From contig CAZPGP010000002.1 in NCBI GenBank assembly GCA_964586395.1, positions 13,733-77,732 on the forward strand: a DNA stretch of 64,000 bases, written 5' to 3'. Position numbers and translations under genes: made by a program. Of this stretch, positions 22,437 through 31,742 are shown piece by piece (the first letter of the stretch is position 1; each line of letters starts with the position of its first letter). The notes beneath the pieces are model-generated. The model had not been told where the DNA came from, ran no database searches, and worked only from the letters and a program-made list of their open reading frames with translations. Source of the DNA: DATEFF01 sp964586395 (lineage in GTDB: Bacteria; Patescibacteriota; Saccharimonadia; Saccharimonadales; EFPC-124).

Positions 22437-24329
22437 TTAGACTAATGCAGCCTTGATACGGCGCACGCCAGATGAGCTGGCTTCTTCCTTCAGAATCTTG
22501 AATCGCTTGCCGTCTTCGGCGAGCTGAAGGGTGTGGTCAACGTGTGGACCACCGCAGATCTCGAAGCTGAATGGTTTTTCGGCGTCATCGGCGATCATCT
22601 TGTAGACTTTCACGCGGTCGCCATAACGGTCGCCAAACTGACCCAGCGCGCCCTTTTCGTCGATAGCAACTTTGGTTGGGTATTCCTCAAAGCTAACTTT
22701 GAGGTCTTTCTGAATCTGGTCATTGACGATTTCTTCAACCTGCTTGATCTGTTCTGGTGTTACCTTTTCTGGGTGACTGAAGTCAAAGCGCAGGCGTTCC
22801 TCGGTGATGTTGCTGCCACGCTGGACAACGTGTCCGCCCAGGACGTCGCGGAGGGCTTGGTACATCAGGTGAGTTGCGGTGTGATACTTCTTGTGTTGGA
22901 GGGTTTGGCCACCGAGGCCGCCCTTGAAGGTGCCTTTAGCGGCAGTTTGCGAACGCGCGCGCTGTTCGGCCATCTTGGCGTCGAACTCTTCGCGCCAGGT
23001 CTCGCTGACCTTAATGCCCTGCAAAGCAGCTTCTTCGACGCTGAGCTCAACTGGGAAGCCGTAGGTGTCATAAAGCGTGAAGACATTCTCGCCGTTCAGC
23101 TCGCTACCCTCACCCATTTTGCGGAGCTCGTTCACGCCTTTGCGGAGTGTCTGACGAAAGACTTTCTCTTCGCGCGTCAGGACCTCAATAACTTCATCAC
23201 GGCGAGTGGCGAATTCAGGATAGTCCGCCTCGTACAGGCTGACAACAACAGGAACAACCTCTTGCAGGAAGTTCTGCTCGATGCCCAGCTCAAACGCAAA
23301 GCGAATCGCACGGCGCAGCAAGCGACGCATGACGTAACCCTGCTCTTTGTTGCTTGGTTTAATGCCGTCAACGGCCAGGAAAGTCGCGCCGCGGAGGTGG
23401 TCAGTAATGACGCGCATAGCGTTGGTGTGGCTCTCGTACTTCTTGCCGCTGAGCTCTTGGAGCTTCTCGACAATTGGCCACAGCAGGCTAATGCGATAGA
23501 CGTCAGGGCTGTCGATAGCTGCAGCAGCGATGCGCTCTAGGCCAGAGCCGTGGTCGATGTTCGGCGCAGCGAGGGCTTCAAACTTTCCGTCGCCGACTTT
23601 CTTATAGCCCATGAAGACGTTGTTGCCGATCTCAAAGAACCTGGCTGAGTCGCTGGCTGGGTGTGGCTTGCCGTACTTTTCTTCGTCGTGGAATTCCTCG
23701 CCGAAGTCAAAGAACATCTCTGAGTCGGGACCACATGGGTCGCCCACGAGAGTGCCTTCCTCGTTGCCGTTGCGGCTCCACCAGTTTTCTTTGCCATCGT
23801 ACAGGAAGATGCGGCCGCCCTGCATGCCGAGTTTGTCGCCATTTTCTGCCGAGCCAAGCTCGACGACAGGGGCTTCAACGCCTCGCTTGCTGAATTCAGC
23901 CTGCCAGAGTTCAATGGCGTCGTTGTCGCGAGGTATATTGTACTTTTCGTTACCAATGTAGCAGCTGACGTAAACACGATTTGGATCGAGGCCTACGACG
24001 TCGAAGAGGAATTCCGCAATCCAGCTAATCTGTTCACTCTTAAAGTAATCGCCCAAGCTCCAGTTACCAAGCATCTCGAATGTTGTGGTGTGCTTGTCAT
24101 CACCGATGTCGTCGATATCCTGCGCGCGCAGACACATCTGACTGTTAGCGATGCGCTTGCCGTCTTGATGTTCCTCACCCAAAAGGTATGGGATCATCGG
24201 CTGCATGCCCGAGCCAGTAAAGAGGGTCGTGGGGTCGCCCTGAGGAACCATTGGGGCGCTCGGAACGACAACGTGATTGCGTTCTTTGTAAAAGTCTAGG
24301 TATGCTTTGCGAATTTCTTGGGCGTTCAT
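22437..24329 (-). CDS. alaS: Alanine-tRNA ligase, short form
   Basis: The 630-residue protein opens MNAQEIRKAYLDFYKERNH and carries the class II core (FTGSGMQPMIPYL, TTFEMLGNWSLGDYFK, IDHGSGLERIAAA). The editing domain has the zinc-type motifs HTATH and CGGPHVDH. It stops at RRIKAALV and so lacks the DHHA1/C-Ala region found in most bacterial enzymes of about 870 residues. It charges tRNA-Ala. The internal ATG at 24329 fits the family better than the frame start at 24368. A cassette motif lies one base past its stop codon. Confidence 0.95.
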   Translation of the reverse strand: MNAQEIRKAYLDFYKERNHVVVPSAPMVPQGDPTTLFTGSGMQPMIPYLLGEEHQDGKRIANSQMCLRAQDIDDIGDDKHTTTFEMLGNWSLGDYFKSEQISWIAEFLFDVVGLDPNRVYVSCYIGNEKYNIPRDNDAIELWQAEFSKRGVEAPVVELGSAENGDKLGMQGGRIFLYDGKENWWSRNGNEEGTLVGDPCGPDSEMFFDFGEEFHDEEKYGKPHPASDSARFFEIGNNVFMGYKKVGDGKFEALAAPNIDHGSGLERIAAAAIDSPDVYRISLLWPIVEKLQELSGKKYESHTNAMRVITDHLRGATFLAVDGIKPSNKEQGYVMRRLLRRAIRFAFELGIEQNFLQEVVPVVVSLYEADYPEFATRRDEVIEVLTREEKVFRQTLRKGVNELRKMGEGSELNGENVFTLYDTYGFPVELSVEEAALQGIKVSETWREEFDAKMAEQRARSQTAAKGTFKGGLGGQTLQHKKYHTATHLMYQALRDVLGGHVVQRGSNITEERLRFDFSHPEKVTPEQIKQVEEIVNDQIQKDLKVSFEEYPTKVAIDEKGALGQFGDRYGDRVKVYKMIADDAEKPFSFEICGGPHVDHTLQLAEDGKRFKILKEEASSSGVRRIKAALV

Positions 24330-24358
24330 ATCTGTAATAGTATAGCAAACAGAGGTAG

Positions 24359-24421
24359 ATAATTTCAATTTGTTGCGCGGTGAACGCCGGCGGGCCGAGA
24401 AGGCCCAGGCCGGCGTTCACC
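24359..24421 (-). terminator. Cassette 9 hairpin and junction motif TTGAAATTAT
   Basis: On the minus strand GGTGAACGCCGG and its partner CCGGCGTTCACC form a long stem (24379-24421). After about ten bases there is an exact TTGAAATTAT (24359-24368), just upstream of the alaS promoter. Confidence 0.75.
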
Positions 24422-24439
24422 ATCACACACCTGCGGCGA

Positions 24440-25192
24440 CTAGCAGCTTCCCGAGCTGCCGCCATCGCCACCGCCGGAGCTGCCGCCGCCATCGCCGCTG
24501 TTGAAGAACATGAAGCTGCCGCCAGAGCTGGAGCTTCTGCCTCCGTAGCCGCCACGACCACGGCCACGACGACCTCCGCCTCCGGAGAATGCGGCGGCCA
24601 CGAGGATGACAGCAACGATGGCAACGATGATGACGAGCGACCAGACCCAGGCCGGCACGCTTTCGCTCTCGGTGGCCGGGTTCTGGTTGCCCTTGATGAC
24701 CTCGGACGAGTTGTGCAGCCCGGTCACGATGGCTTCTGCGTAGTGCCCCTTCTGGTACGGGTCACGCATGGAACCGCGGATCGAATCGACCTCGGACTCC
24801 ATCGTGCTGGCGAAGTTCTTGCCGTAGAAGATGGCGTCGTGATGTTCGAGCGTGACGAGCACGACGACGAGGTTCGGCTTGATGTGGCCGTCCCCGCCCC
24901 AGCTCGGGCAGGTCTTGATCTGCGTGGCCTCGTAGGCATCCAGACTCCCGCCTGGCGGGTCGTCGAACATGCGAACCCGCACATCCACGCCCTGGGAGTC
25001 CAGCTCCTTGACGGCCGGGTCGATCGTGGTGTCGCCCTTCAGAACCTGCCCGGCTGTGAGGTCCAGGACCTGCTGGTTGCAGTCCACGACCGACGTCTCG
25101 GGGTCCGCAAAGGCAGACGGGGTCGTCAGGCCGAGGCCGACAACGACGAAGGACATCGCGACAAGCGAACGTCTTAACATTCGGAATGGCAC
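24440..25192 (-). CDS. Cassette 9: secreted TPM-domain (YgcG-like) membrane protein
   Basis: The 250-residue protein has a signal peptide (SLVAMSFVVVGLGLTTPSAFA) and a TPM-like domain of about 130 residues (KPNLVVVLVTLEHHDAIFYGKNF). A membrane helix near residue 180 follows (VWSLVIIVAIVAVILVAAAF), then an Arg/Gly and Gly/Ser-rich tail ending GSSGSC. The order matches the YgcG/TPM family, whose biochemical role is uncertain. GTG or ATG starts near 25192 follow AAGGGG. It is GC-rich and has its own promoter and terminator. It is one of the few cassette products with a recognisable fold. Confidence 0.65.
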   Translation of the reverse strand: MPFRMLRRSLVAMSFVVVGLGLTTPSAFADPETSVVDCNQQVLDLTAGQVLKGDTTIDPAVKELDSQGVDVRVRMFDDPPGGSLDAYEATQIKTCPSWGGDGHIKPNLVVVLVTLEHHDAIFYGKNFASTMESEVDSIRGSMRDPYQKGHYAEAIVTGLHNSSEVIKGNQNPATESESVPAWVWSLVIIVAIVAVILVAAAFSGGGGRRGRGRGGYGGRSSSSGGSFMFFNSGDGGGSSGGGDGGSSGSC

Positions 25193-25278
25193 GTGCCACC
25201 CCTTCCTAGTCGATGTGTGCGCCCTAAGAGGGCGTAATATACTTTACAATATTTGCACCCAAGGAACAACCTATAGCA

Positions 25279-25345
25279 AAAACCACCAACTGATTGCTGG
25301 TGGTTTGCTGCTAAGCAAACAAAAAACCGACGTGCGCCGGCCTTA
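25279..25345 (-). terminator. Two tandem terminators after the acidic small gene
   Basis: On the minus strand CCG-gcgcacgt-CGG is followed by six T (25321-25345). Next comes AAACCACCA/TGGTGGTTT with five T in a row (25279-25306). Both sit downstream of the gene at 25354. Confidence 0.7.
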
Positions 25346-25353
25346 GGAAATGC

Positions 25354-25587
25354 TTACCACTTAGCTCCGTCTTCTTTGTCGCTCTCGTCTGGGGCTGGAG
25401 CCTCAGGAGCGTCGCCTGCTGGTGCCTCTGGGACTTCAGGGGTCTCAGGAGCTTCAGGCATCTCGTCGCCACCGTCGGTTGCTGGTGGTACTACTGGAGC
25501 CTGGTCTTCACCGGTACCAGTGGTTGGCGCCTGTGGCATAGCGTTCTGCTCAGGCTCTTGTGTTGGGTTTTGTGAGTCTTGGTCCAT
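25354..25587 (-). CDS. Acidic Pro/Glu/Ala-rich small protein
   Basis: This 77-residue low-complexity protein is made mainly of Pro, Glu, Ala and Asp with repeated EAPETPEVPEAP-like units. It ends DKEDGAKW. It has no signal peptide or membrane segment. GGAGGG precedes the ATG. It is probably intrinsically disordered; no function can be given. It lies downstream of mnmA on the same strand, separated by 54 bases, and is followed by two terminators. Confidence 0.6.
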   Translation of the reverse strand: MDQDSQNPTQEPEQNAMPQAPTTGTGEDQAPVVPPATDGGDEMPEAPETPEVPEAPAGDAPEAPAPDESDKEDGAKW

Positions 25588-25641
25588 AGACCCTCCATAC
25601 TGTTAATGCTTGTGGCTATCATTATATGGGGGGTGAGCCTA

Positions 25642-26697
25642 TTAGACAACAATTCCGCCACCGACTACTCGGTCACCGTCATACAGCACGGCCGACTGAC
25701 CAGCGGTCAGGGCTCGCTCTGGCTCGCTGAGTTTGAGGGAAATTTCGTTGCCAGACAGCTGCTCGATATGCGCGGGAATGAGCGCCGCGCGGTAACGGGT
25801 ACGCGCCTGAACCGTCGCACCTTCGCTCGAAGGTTCGTTGATCCAATGCACATTCGTCAGGTTCAGTTCTTGCTTCCAGAGATTTTCGTCGTTGAGGTCG
25901 GTCGTAACATACACGACATTCTGGCTCATATCTTTGCCAACGACGTAATACGGCAGGCCGCCGCCAACGTGCAGGCCGTGGCGCTGACCGATAGTGTAAT
26001 AGATGGCGCCATCGTGTTGGCCAATAACTTTACCGGTCTTCTTGTCGACAATGTCACCCGCCTCAGCTTCGACGTAGTTCTGCAGAAATTCCTTGATGCC
26101 GATCTTACCAACAAAGCAAATACCCTGCGAATCCTTCTTCTCCGCAGTTACGAGGCCAAGCTTGCGAGCTTCCTCGCGGACCTCAGGCTTGGTGAGTTCG
26201 CCGACAGGCAGCAATGTCTTGCGCAGCGCCGCCTCTGTTACGCGGTACAGAAAGTACGACTGGTCTTTGTTCTTATCGAGTCCAGCCAACAGTTTGCCGT
26301 CCTGAACGCGCGCGTAGTGTCCGGTCGCGATCATGTCAGCGCCATCAGCCAGCGCAGATTTCAGGAACAGATCGAATTTGATCTCCTGGTTACACATAAT
26401 GTCAGGATTCGGTGTGCGGCCTGCCTGATATTCGGCAATCATGTAGTCCACGACTTGCTGCTTGTATTCCTTCTGGAAGTCAAAAACCTTGAACGGAATA
26501 TCGAGCTGCACCGCCACACGCTTGGCATCGGCCAGGTCGTCAGCCCACGGGCACACAAATCCCGGCAAGTCGGTCGTCCAGTTCTTCATGTAGACGCCCG
26601 TAACTTTGTAGCCTTGCTTCTTAAGTAGCGCAGCAGTGACGGAGCTATCAACTCCGCCGCTCATGCCGACGTAGACGTGGGTGTTTGATTTATCCAT
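25642..26697 (-). CDS. mnmA: tRNA-specific 2-thiouridylase MnmA
   Basis: The 351-residue protein has the PP-loop VGMSGGVDSSVTAALL at the N-terminus, the first catalytic Cys in NPDIMCNQEIKF and the second in SQGICFVGKIGIKEF, followed by the beta-barrel C-terminal domain. It puts the 2-thio group on U34 of tRNA Lys, Glu and Gln using sulfur passed from a cysteine desulfurase. One lies two genes upstream (27336-28484), so the sulfur donor and user sit in one gene run. It overlaps the preceding gene by eight bases. Confidence 0.95.
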   Translation of the reverse strand: MDKSNTHVYVGMSGGVDSSVTAALLKKQGYKVTGVYMKNWTTDLPGFVCPWADDLADAKRVAVQLDIPFKVFDFQKEYKQQVVDYMIAEYQAGRTPNPDIMCNQEIKFDLFLKSALADGADMIATGHYARVQDGKLLAGLDKNKDQSYFLYRVTEAALRKTLLPVGELTKPEVREEARKLGLVTAEKKDSQGICFVGKIGIKEFLQNYVEAEAGDIVDKKTGKVIGQHDGAIYYTIGQRHGLHVGGGLPYYVVGKDMSQNVVYVTTDLNDENLWKQELNLTNVHWINEPSSEGATVQARTRYRAALIPAHIEQLSGNEISLKLSEPERALTAGQSAVLYDGDRVVGGGIVV

Positions 26698-27319
26698 GAG
26701 TAAAGTTCACTACTATTAATTTCACAAGTTCGCTGACGCCGAGCCACAGCCCGATTGGCGTCGTCCACCAACGTTGGTTATCCCAGAATCGGTCGGTTGT
26801 CGTCGGATGATTCACGATGGTTGCAATGTCGCCCACGCGGCGGTTGAACTCGATGCTCGCGCGACGCTGGTGGTACGGCGAGGTGACCAGGATTAGCCGG
26901 TTGATATCGTGCTGCAAGACGATCGATCGCACCTGAGACGCATTATCCGCAGTATTGACGGAGGCTTCGTCCAGCAAGATTGCACTCTCGGGGACGCGTT
27001 CGCCCAGCGCTTGGGCTGCCATTGCGGCGGCGTTACTCAGTCCCTGCTTATCCTGGGCGGCTCCAGAGAAAATAATAACCGGCGCCCAACCTTGCTTGTA
27101 CAGTTCGATTGCTTCGCGAGCGCGCGCATCAGTGTCGCCGCCGCTGATAGCGACAATGGCGTCGGCGCTTCCGCACTGGCTGTTCATCTGCTGCGGACCG
27201 TCACAACCCGCAATATCGTCGACGCTCAAGATCTGCGGCGTGAGCATCACAAAAGCCAACGCCAGCAGCAAAGGCGTCAGCAGTACAAGTCCAAGTTTGA
27301 TGAAAAATCCTACCATCAC
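26690..27319 (-). CDS. DUF218 / YdcF-like membrane protein
   Basis: The 209-residue protein has an N-terminal membrane anchor (FIKLGLVLLTPLLLALAFVML) and an extracytoplasmic DUF218 domain with ADAIVAISGGD near residue 54, the central NTADNASQV and LILVTSPYHQRRASIEF. The domain occurs in SanA/YdcF proteins linked to envelope integrity. It sits between cysteine desulfurase and mnmA with short gaps, so it is likely co-transcribed. Confidence 0.8.
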   Translation of the reverse strand: MMVGFFIKLGLVLLTPLLLALAFVMLTPQILSVDDIAGCDGPQQMNSQCGSADAIVAISGGDTDARAREAIELYKQGWAPVIIFSGAAQDKQGLSNAAAMAAQALGERVPESAILLDEASVNTADNASQVRSIVLQHDINRLILVTSPYHQRRASIEFNRRVGDIATIVNHPTTTDRFWDNQRWWTTPIGLWLGVSELVKLIVVNFTHG

Positions 27320-27335
27320 TCTCTAGTATGTCGTA

Positions 27336-28484
27336 TTAACGCAGCCGACGCACGCTTTCAATGATAATTTCAGCGGCTTTCGTCACCTCTTGTGGCGTCG
27401 TGGGTTCGCCAACCGTCAGACGCAGGCTACCGCCCAGAAGGTCATCGCTAAAACCACAGGCCTTAAGCACGTGCGATGCAGTCTGCTTATTGGCAGCACA
27501 GGCAGAGCCAGTTGCGGCCATCACGCCCTGCTCGTCCAATAGCATCACCAAGCGCTCGCCGTCCACACCCGACCACGAGAGATGGAGGCTATTGGGCAAA
27601 CGTTTCTTCAGATTACCGTTCACGATCGTGTCAGGAAGACCCTCGACGATCCGTCGCTCGAGCTCGTCGCGCAGTGCGGCATATTTGGCGACCGCTTGCT
27701 TGCGATCGGTCTGCGCAATGTCCAGCGCAGCCGCAAAGCCGATAATGCCCGGTACGTTCTCGGTGCCAGATCGCAGACCACCCTCTTGGCCGCCACCGCT
27801 AATAGGCGAATCGATACGCGTGCCGGCCTTCACATACAGTAGACCAGACTGCTTGGGGCCGTAGATCTTGGCGCCATTGAGCGTCACGAGGTCAAAGCCG
27901 AGGCGCGAAGCATGCAAATCCAGGTAGCCCGCCGCTTGACTCGCGTCGGTATGGAAGTAAATTGGTAGGTCAATCCCCAACTTCTGGCGGGCAGCGCGGA
28001 CCTTTTGCAGTAACTGCGAGATCTGACCCACCGGCTGGATGGTGCCGACCTCATTGTTAGCGTAACTGACACTAACCAATACCGTGTTGTCATCGATGAG
28101 ACTTTCGAAAGCCCCCAAGTCGATCGTCCCGTTTGGCAAAACCGGGGCGACTTTGTGATTGTAACGGCCGGCCGTAACTAAAACAGAGTCGTGCTCGGTA
28201 GCCAGCACGACGATATTTGCCTCCGGAAAAACGTTCATCACGCCATGAATTGCGATGTTCGTCGCCTCTGTTGCGCCAGCCGTAAAGACGACCTCGCTCG
28301 GGCGAGCGCCGAGCCAATACGCGACTCGCGCACGAGCTTCGTTCAGATCCTGACGGACCTGGCGTCCGGCCATGTACGGACTAGAGGGATTAAAGAAATC
28401 CTCCTCGAGGTACGGCTGCATAGCTAGTTGTACACGCGGATCACACGGCGTTGCGGCCGCGTAGTCCAGATAAATACTGTTCAC
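27336..28484 (-). CDS. Cysteine desulfurase (NifS/IscS family)
   Basis: The 382-residue PLP enzyme begins NSIYLDYAAATPCDP, with FTAGATEATNIAIHG, the cofactor Lys region LNGAKIYGPKQSGLLYV, GGGQEGGLRSGTENV, and the catalytic Cys loop ATGSACAANK. The usual His before the PLP-binding Lys is replaced (NGAK instead of SxHK). It releases sulfur from cysteine for tRNA thiolation or Fe-S clusters. The start is GTG; TACAAT ends seven bases before it, so the mRNA is nearly leaderless. Confidence 0.92.
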   Translation of the reverse strand: MNSIYLDYAAATPCDPRVQLAMQPYLEEDFFNPSSPYMAGRQVRQDLNEARARVAYWLGARPSEVVFTAGATEATNIAIHGVMNVFPEANIVVLATEHDSVLVTAGRYNHKVAPVLPNGTIDLGAFESLIDDNTVLVSVSYANNEVGTIQPVGQISQLLQKVRAARQKLGIDLPIYFHTDASQAAGYLDLHASRLGFDLVTLNGAKIYGPKQSGLLYVKAGTRIDSPISGGGQEGGLRSGTENVPGIIGFAAALDIAQTDRKQAVAKYAALRDELERRIVEGLPDTIVNGNLKKRLPNSLHLSWSGVDGERLVMLLDEQGVMAATGSACAANKQTASHVLKACGFSDDLLGGSLRLTVGEPTTPQEVTKAAEIIIESVRRLR

Positions 28485-28487
28485 AAC

Positions 28488-28922
28488 CTATATTGTACCA
28501 GTAGCGGTGAGTTTTTGGCCGGTGACAGGGTCGCGTTGGTAGATGCCCTTCATGACCTGTTCGCGGTACATGCGTGTAGCGATTGCCAGGTTGCGAAGTT
28601 CGTCACCTTCAACCAAGGCGTATGGTTCGCCATCTTGAACTTTCAGGACGCCGTGTGGGTGTACTTCGTATCGAGTTGTCATTTCGCGGCGAGCGCCGGT
28701 GACTTCATCGATCCATTCTTCGTACCAAACCCAAGTGTGCTCGTCGAGACAGAAGAATTCGCGGCGATGGTTAGCCGGCACAGGACCGAATACGGTTGAG
28801 CCGATTTTTGATTCCATGCGGATAAGATCACGTCGAGTGAGTTTGCGGAGGCGTGGCACAGAAACCTTAGTCGATGGCTCGACTCCGGTAACTAGCTTGA
28901 GGGTTTTACTCCAGAGGGTCAT
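28488..28922 (-). CDS. Conserved-looking protein of unknown function
   Basis: The 144-residue soluble protein has a basic N-terminal part (VPRLRKLTRRDLIRMESKIG) followed by an alpha/beta-looking region rich in Trp and charged residues (HTWVWYEEWIDEVTGARREM). No signal or membrane segment is visible and I do not recognise the family. Backbone-type composition and tight spacing to the next gene on the same strand suggest a native gene. Confidence 0.55.
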   Translation of the reverse strand: MTLWSKTLKLVTGVEPSTKVSVPRLRKLTRRDLIRMESKIGSTVFGPVPANHRREFFCLDEHTWVWYEEWIDEVTGARREMTTRYEVHPHGVLKVQDGEPYALVEGDELRNLAIATRMYREQVMKGIYQRDPVTGQKLTATGTI

Positions 28923-28936
28923 ATGCTGTTCCCGAC

Positions 28937-29260
28937 CTAGTTAAGGCCGTTCCTCTCTGCGTATGCACGAGTTGCCTCGATAGTTTGAGCGTTCCAGCCG
29001 ATAGCCTGGGCGAGTTCTGCGTCTTGAGCGCCGTGCTCAATAGTGCGAGATGCGGCTTCGTTGCGGGTGTTCTCGGTTTCGCGGTAAGCGTCCTCGAGGG
29101 CTTGGTTGACCTCGGGGCTGTCGGCGCCTACGGGGCGAATCGCCTGAGCGGCAACTTCGAACTCTCGAGCGTGACGATCAGTAGGATCGACAAATACAAA
29201 TCGCTCCTGGCTAGCGCCTTGAGGGGTGTGGTCGGGTCGGAATGTAGTAGTTTCTGTCAT
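28937..29260 (-). CDS. Small acidic helical protein, unknown
   Basis: The 107-residue protein starts TETTTFRPDHTPQGAS at the ATG at 29260, preceded by GAGAGG; an in-frame start 15 bases upstream is less likely. It is mainly helical, with many Glu, Ala and Asn. No signal peptide is visible. It may form an operon with the next gene 14 bases downstream. Confidence 0.5.
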   Translation of the reverse strand: MTETTTFRPDHTPQGASQERFVFVDPTDRHAREFEVAAQAIRPVGADSPEVNQALEDAYRETENTRNEAASRTIEHGAQDAELAQAIGWNAQTIEATRAYAERNGLN

Positions 29261-29316
29261 GAGAAAACCTCTCACCTTGCTTACGTGATGTGCATTTTCT
29301 TTTTGAGGTGTTGGTT

Positions 29317-30084
29317 TTAGATAGAAAAGAGTTGTCGCGCGTTGGTCGTGGTGTGTTGTGCAAGCTCAGATGTGGGCATCTGGCGCAGACCGCTGATAAA
29401 CGTAGCGATCTGGAGCACATGCGCAGGCTCGTTCACTTTACCACGGAGAGGCACAGGTGTCAAGAACGGTGAATCCGTTTCTAACAGTAGTTTATCGAGT
29501 GGAATTGTGCGGGCCACCTCGAGTTGCCAATCGTTACGAGTGAACGTCATGATGCCATTGACACCAATGTAAAGTCCTCGTTCGATTGCTTTAGAAAGAT
29601 TAGTACTATCATCTGTATAGCTATGCAGCTCACCTCTGATGCCGTCGTAACTGTCAAAGATAGGCCAGAAGTCGTCAAACGCCTCGCGAACATGAAACAC
29701 CAACGGCAGATTGTATTCGAGGGCCAGTTCGGTCTGGTATCGCAGCGCCTTCTCTTGATCTTCCTTGGTCGAGTGGCCGTAGAAGTAGTCGAGGCCGCAC
29801 TCCCCAATGCCAACGATCTTGTTGGCATTGGCATTCTCGACGAGGCTTCGTATCTGTCGGAGTGGCTCCTCGCCGAACTTCGCCTCGTGCGGATGCTGCC
29901 CCACGACCGCCCAGGTATTCGGGCGGTCAGCGGCAAAGTCGACGGCGCGTTGGCTGTCAGCGGCGTCACAGCCCACAGCGATCAGGTACTCGACGCCTGC
30001 CTCGGCGTTATGAACATCAACATCCTCGATAGAAATCGGGTAATCAACAGAGTGAATGTGGCAGTGTGTATCAACCAGCTGCAT
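29317..30084 (-). CDS. tatD: TatD family metal-dependent DNase
   Basis: The 255-residue protein begins MQLVDTHCHIHS with the metal-binding HxH pair. It has WAVVGQHPHEAKF, VGIGECGLDYFYGHS, LPLVFHVREAFDDFW and LLLETDSPFLTPVP. TatD proteins are metal-dependent nucleases. The chosen ATG overlaps the metG stop region by 14 bases; the frame is open further upstream but in metG. metG-tatD is a common operon order in bacteria. Confidence 0.93.
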   Translation of the reverse strand: MQLVDTHCHIHSVDYPISIEDVDVHNAEAGVEYLIAVGCDAADSQRAVDFAADRPNTWAVVGQHPHEAKFGEEPLRQIRSLVENANANKIVGIGECGLDYFYGHSTKEDQEKALRYQTELALEYNLPLVFHVREAFDDFWPIFDSYDGIRGELHSYTDDSTNLSKAIERGLYIGVNGIMTFTRNDWQLEVARTIPLDKLLLETDSPFLTPVPLRGKVNEPAHVLQIATFISGLRQMPTSELAQHTTTNARQLFSI

Positions 30085-31588
30085 TCGTAGGCGCCTCGGA
30101 TTGCTGAGGAGCTGGAGCGGCAGGCTTTGCGGTGCCGGGAGCTGGCGTGTGGTTGTAAATCTTAGGGAACAAAACGCCCTTGTAAGCCGAAACGGTGCCA
30201 CCTTCGAAGATCTTAGTGATCATCTCGCTGGTTGTCGGCAGAAATGGCCAGAGCATACCGGCAATCTGCGTAAGGCTACCGGCTGCGTGTGCCAAGATTT
30301 CTTGGAGGTGCTCTTCGTCGCCCTTCTTGGCGACTTCCCAAGGCTTCACTTCCTCGAGGTAGACGTTCAGCCCACGGACGCGAGTCCAGAGGTGGTCGAG
30401 TGCACGGTCAAAGCGCATAGCGTTCAGCTCTGCGTAGAAAGCCGTCATGTCGTGCTTAGCTCGTGGCAATTCGCCAATGACGCCATTCTGGTAGCGAGTA
30501 ATCATGCTGGCGACGCGCTGAACAAGGTTGCCCAATTCGTTACCAAGCTCATTGTTGTAGGCGGTCTCGAACTTCTCCCAAGTAAAATCACCGTCGTCGA
30601 TGGTTGGGATGTGGCGCAGGAAGAAATAGCGGAATGCATCAACGCCATACGCGTCGATAACCTGGATTGGGTCGATAACGTTACCGATGCTCTTGCTCAT
30701 CTTGGTGCCGCCGGTGAGGACGTGGCCATGAACCAGCAGCGTCTTTGGGATGGGCAGATCAAGCGCAATCAACATCGCAGGCCAGATGGCAGCGTGGAAG
30801 CGCAGGATGTCCTTACCAATAACTTGCACGTCGGCTGGCCAAAACTTCTGGAAGTTCTCACCATCTGGGTAGCCCAGAACACTCACGTAGTTCATGAGCG
30901 CCTCGAACCACACGTACATGACGTGGTCGGGGTCGCCGGGGACTTCGATGCCCCAGCTGAGGTGCTTCTTGGGACGAGAGACGCTGATGTCTTCGAGGCC
31001 TTTCTCGATCAGCTGGAGAATTTCATGCTTGCGGAATTCAGGGATGATCTTGAGCTCGCCAGCTTGCAAGGCCTCTTTGATCTGTTCGCCGAACGCGCTG
31101 AGCTTGAAGAAGTAGTTCTCTTCGCTGAGTTTCTGGTACGGACGCTTGTGCGTTGGGCATTCACCGTTCGTTTCGGCGGCTTCGCGGGCGGTCACGAAGG
31201 CTTCCTCGCCGGAACAATACCAGCCCTCGTAAGTTGACTTATAGATGTATTTCTCGGCAAGCTGCTTCCAGATTAGCTGCGCAGCTTTCTCGTGGCGCTC
31301 GTCGGTCGTGCGGATGAAGTCAGTGTAGCTCACGCCGAGTCGCTTAAGGAATTCGTGCCAAGACGGCACTACCGTGTCGGTGTAAGCCTTTGGTTCTTGA
31401 CCGGCTTCGGCGGCCTTGGCGGCGATCTTGGTACCATGCTCGTCGGTGCCGACCTCGAAGAAAACCTCGCTGCCCATCTGTCGATGGTAACGGGCCAGGA
31501 CATCGCTCAACATGTAGTCCATAGCGTGTCCGATATGTGGTTTATCGTTGACGTATGGTATCGCGGTTGCGACGTAGAATTTCTTCAT
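30071..31588 (-). CDS. metG: Methionine-tRNA ligase
   Basis: This 505-residue class I synthetase has the HIGH-type motif PHIGHAMDYML, a Cys-containing connective peptide (CSGEEAF and GECPTHK), and the KMSKS loop GGTKMSKSIGNV. The anticodon-binding helical domain follows. It ends in a short Pro/Ala-rich tail with no EMAP-like tRNA-binding domain. The ATG at 31588 has GAGGAG upstream, and TATAAT/TACAAT boxes lie near 31630. Confidence 0.96.
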   Translation of the reverse strand: MKKFYVATAIPYVNDKPHIGHAMDYMLSDVLARYHRQMGSEVFFEVGTDEHGTKIAAKAAEAGQEPKAYTDTVVPSWHEFLKRLGVSYTDFIRTTDERHEKAAQLIWKQLAEKYIYKSTYEGWYCSGEEAFVTAREAAETNGECPTHKRPYQKLSEENYFFKLSAFGEQIKEALQAGELKIIPEFRKHEILQLIEKGLEDISVSRPKKHLSWGIEVPGDPDHVMYVWFEALMNYVSVLGYPDGENFQKFWPADVQVIGKDILRFHAAIWPAMLIALDLPIPKTLLVHGHVLTGGTKMSKSIGNVIDPIQVIDAYGVDAFRYFFLRHIPTIDDGDFTWEKFETAYNNELGNELGNLVQRVASMITRYQNGVIGELPRAKHDMTAFYAELNAMRFDRALDHLWTRVRGLNVYLEEVKPWEVAKKGDEEHLQEILAHAAGSLTQIAGMLWPFLPTTSEMITKIFEGGTVSAYKGVLFPKIYNHTPAPGTAKPAAPAPQQSEAPTNAAG

Positions 31589-31679
31589 GTTGCCATTGCT
31601 CCTCTGAGCTGGTTAGTTGTAACAGATTATATTGTAGCAGATTCTCTCTTGCCCCACTCTATGCCACTCTTAAAAATAC

Positions 31680-31708
31680 TTGTGTTTATGAGTTAAATAT
31701 GCTATAAT
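31680..31708 (+). promoter_or_regulatory. Promoter of cassette 10
   Basis: TTGTGT (31680-31685), 17 bases, TATAAT (31703-31708) with the extended TGC in front. Confidence 0.6.
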
Positions 31709-31742
31709 AACCCCCGTTGGCATCACTGTTGAAGGGACACGG

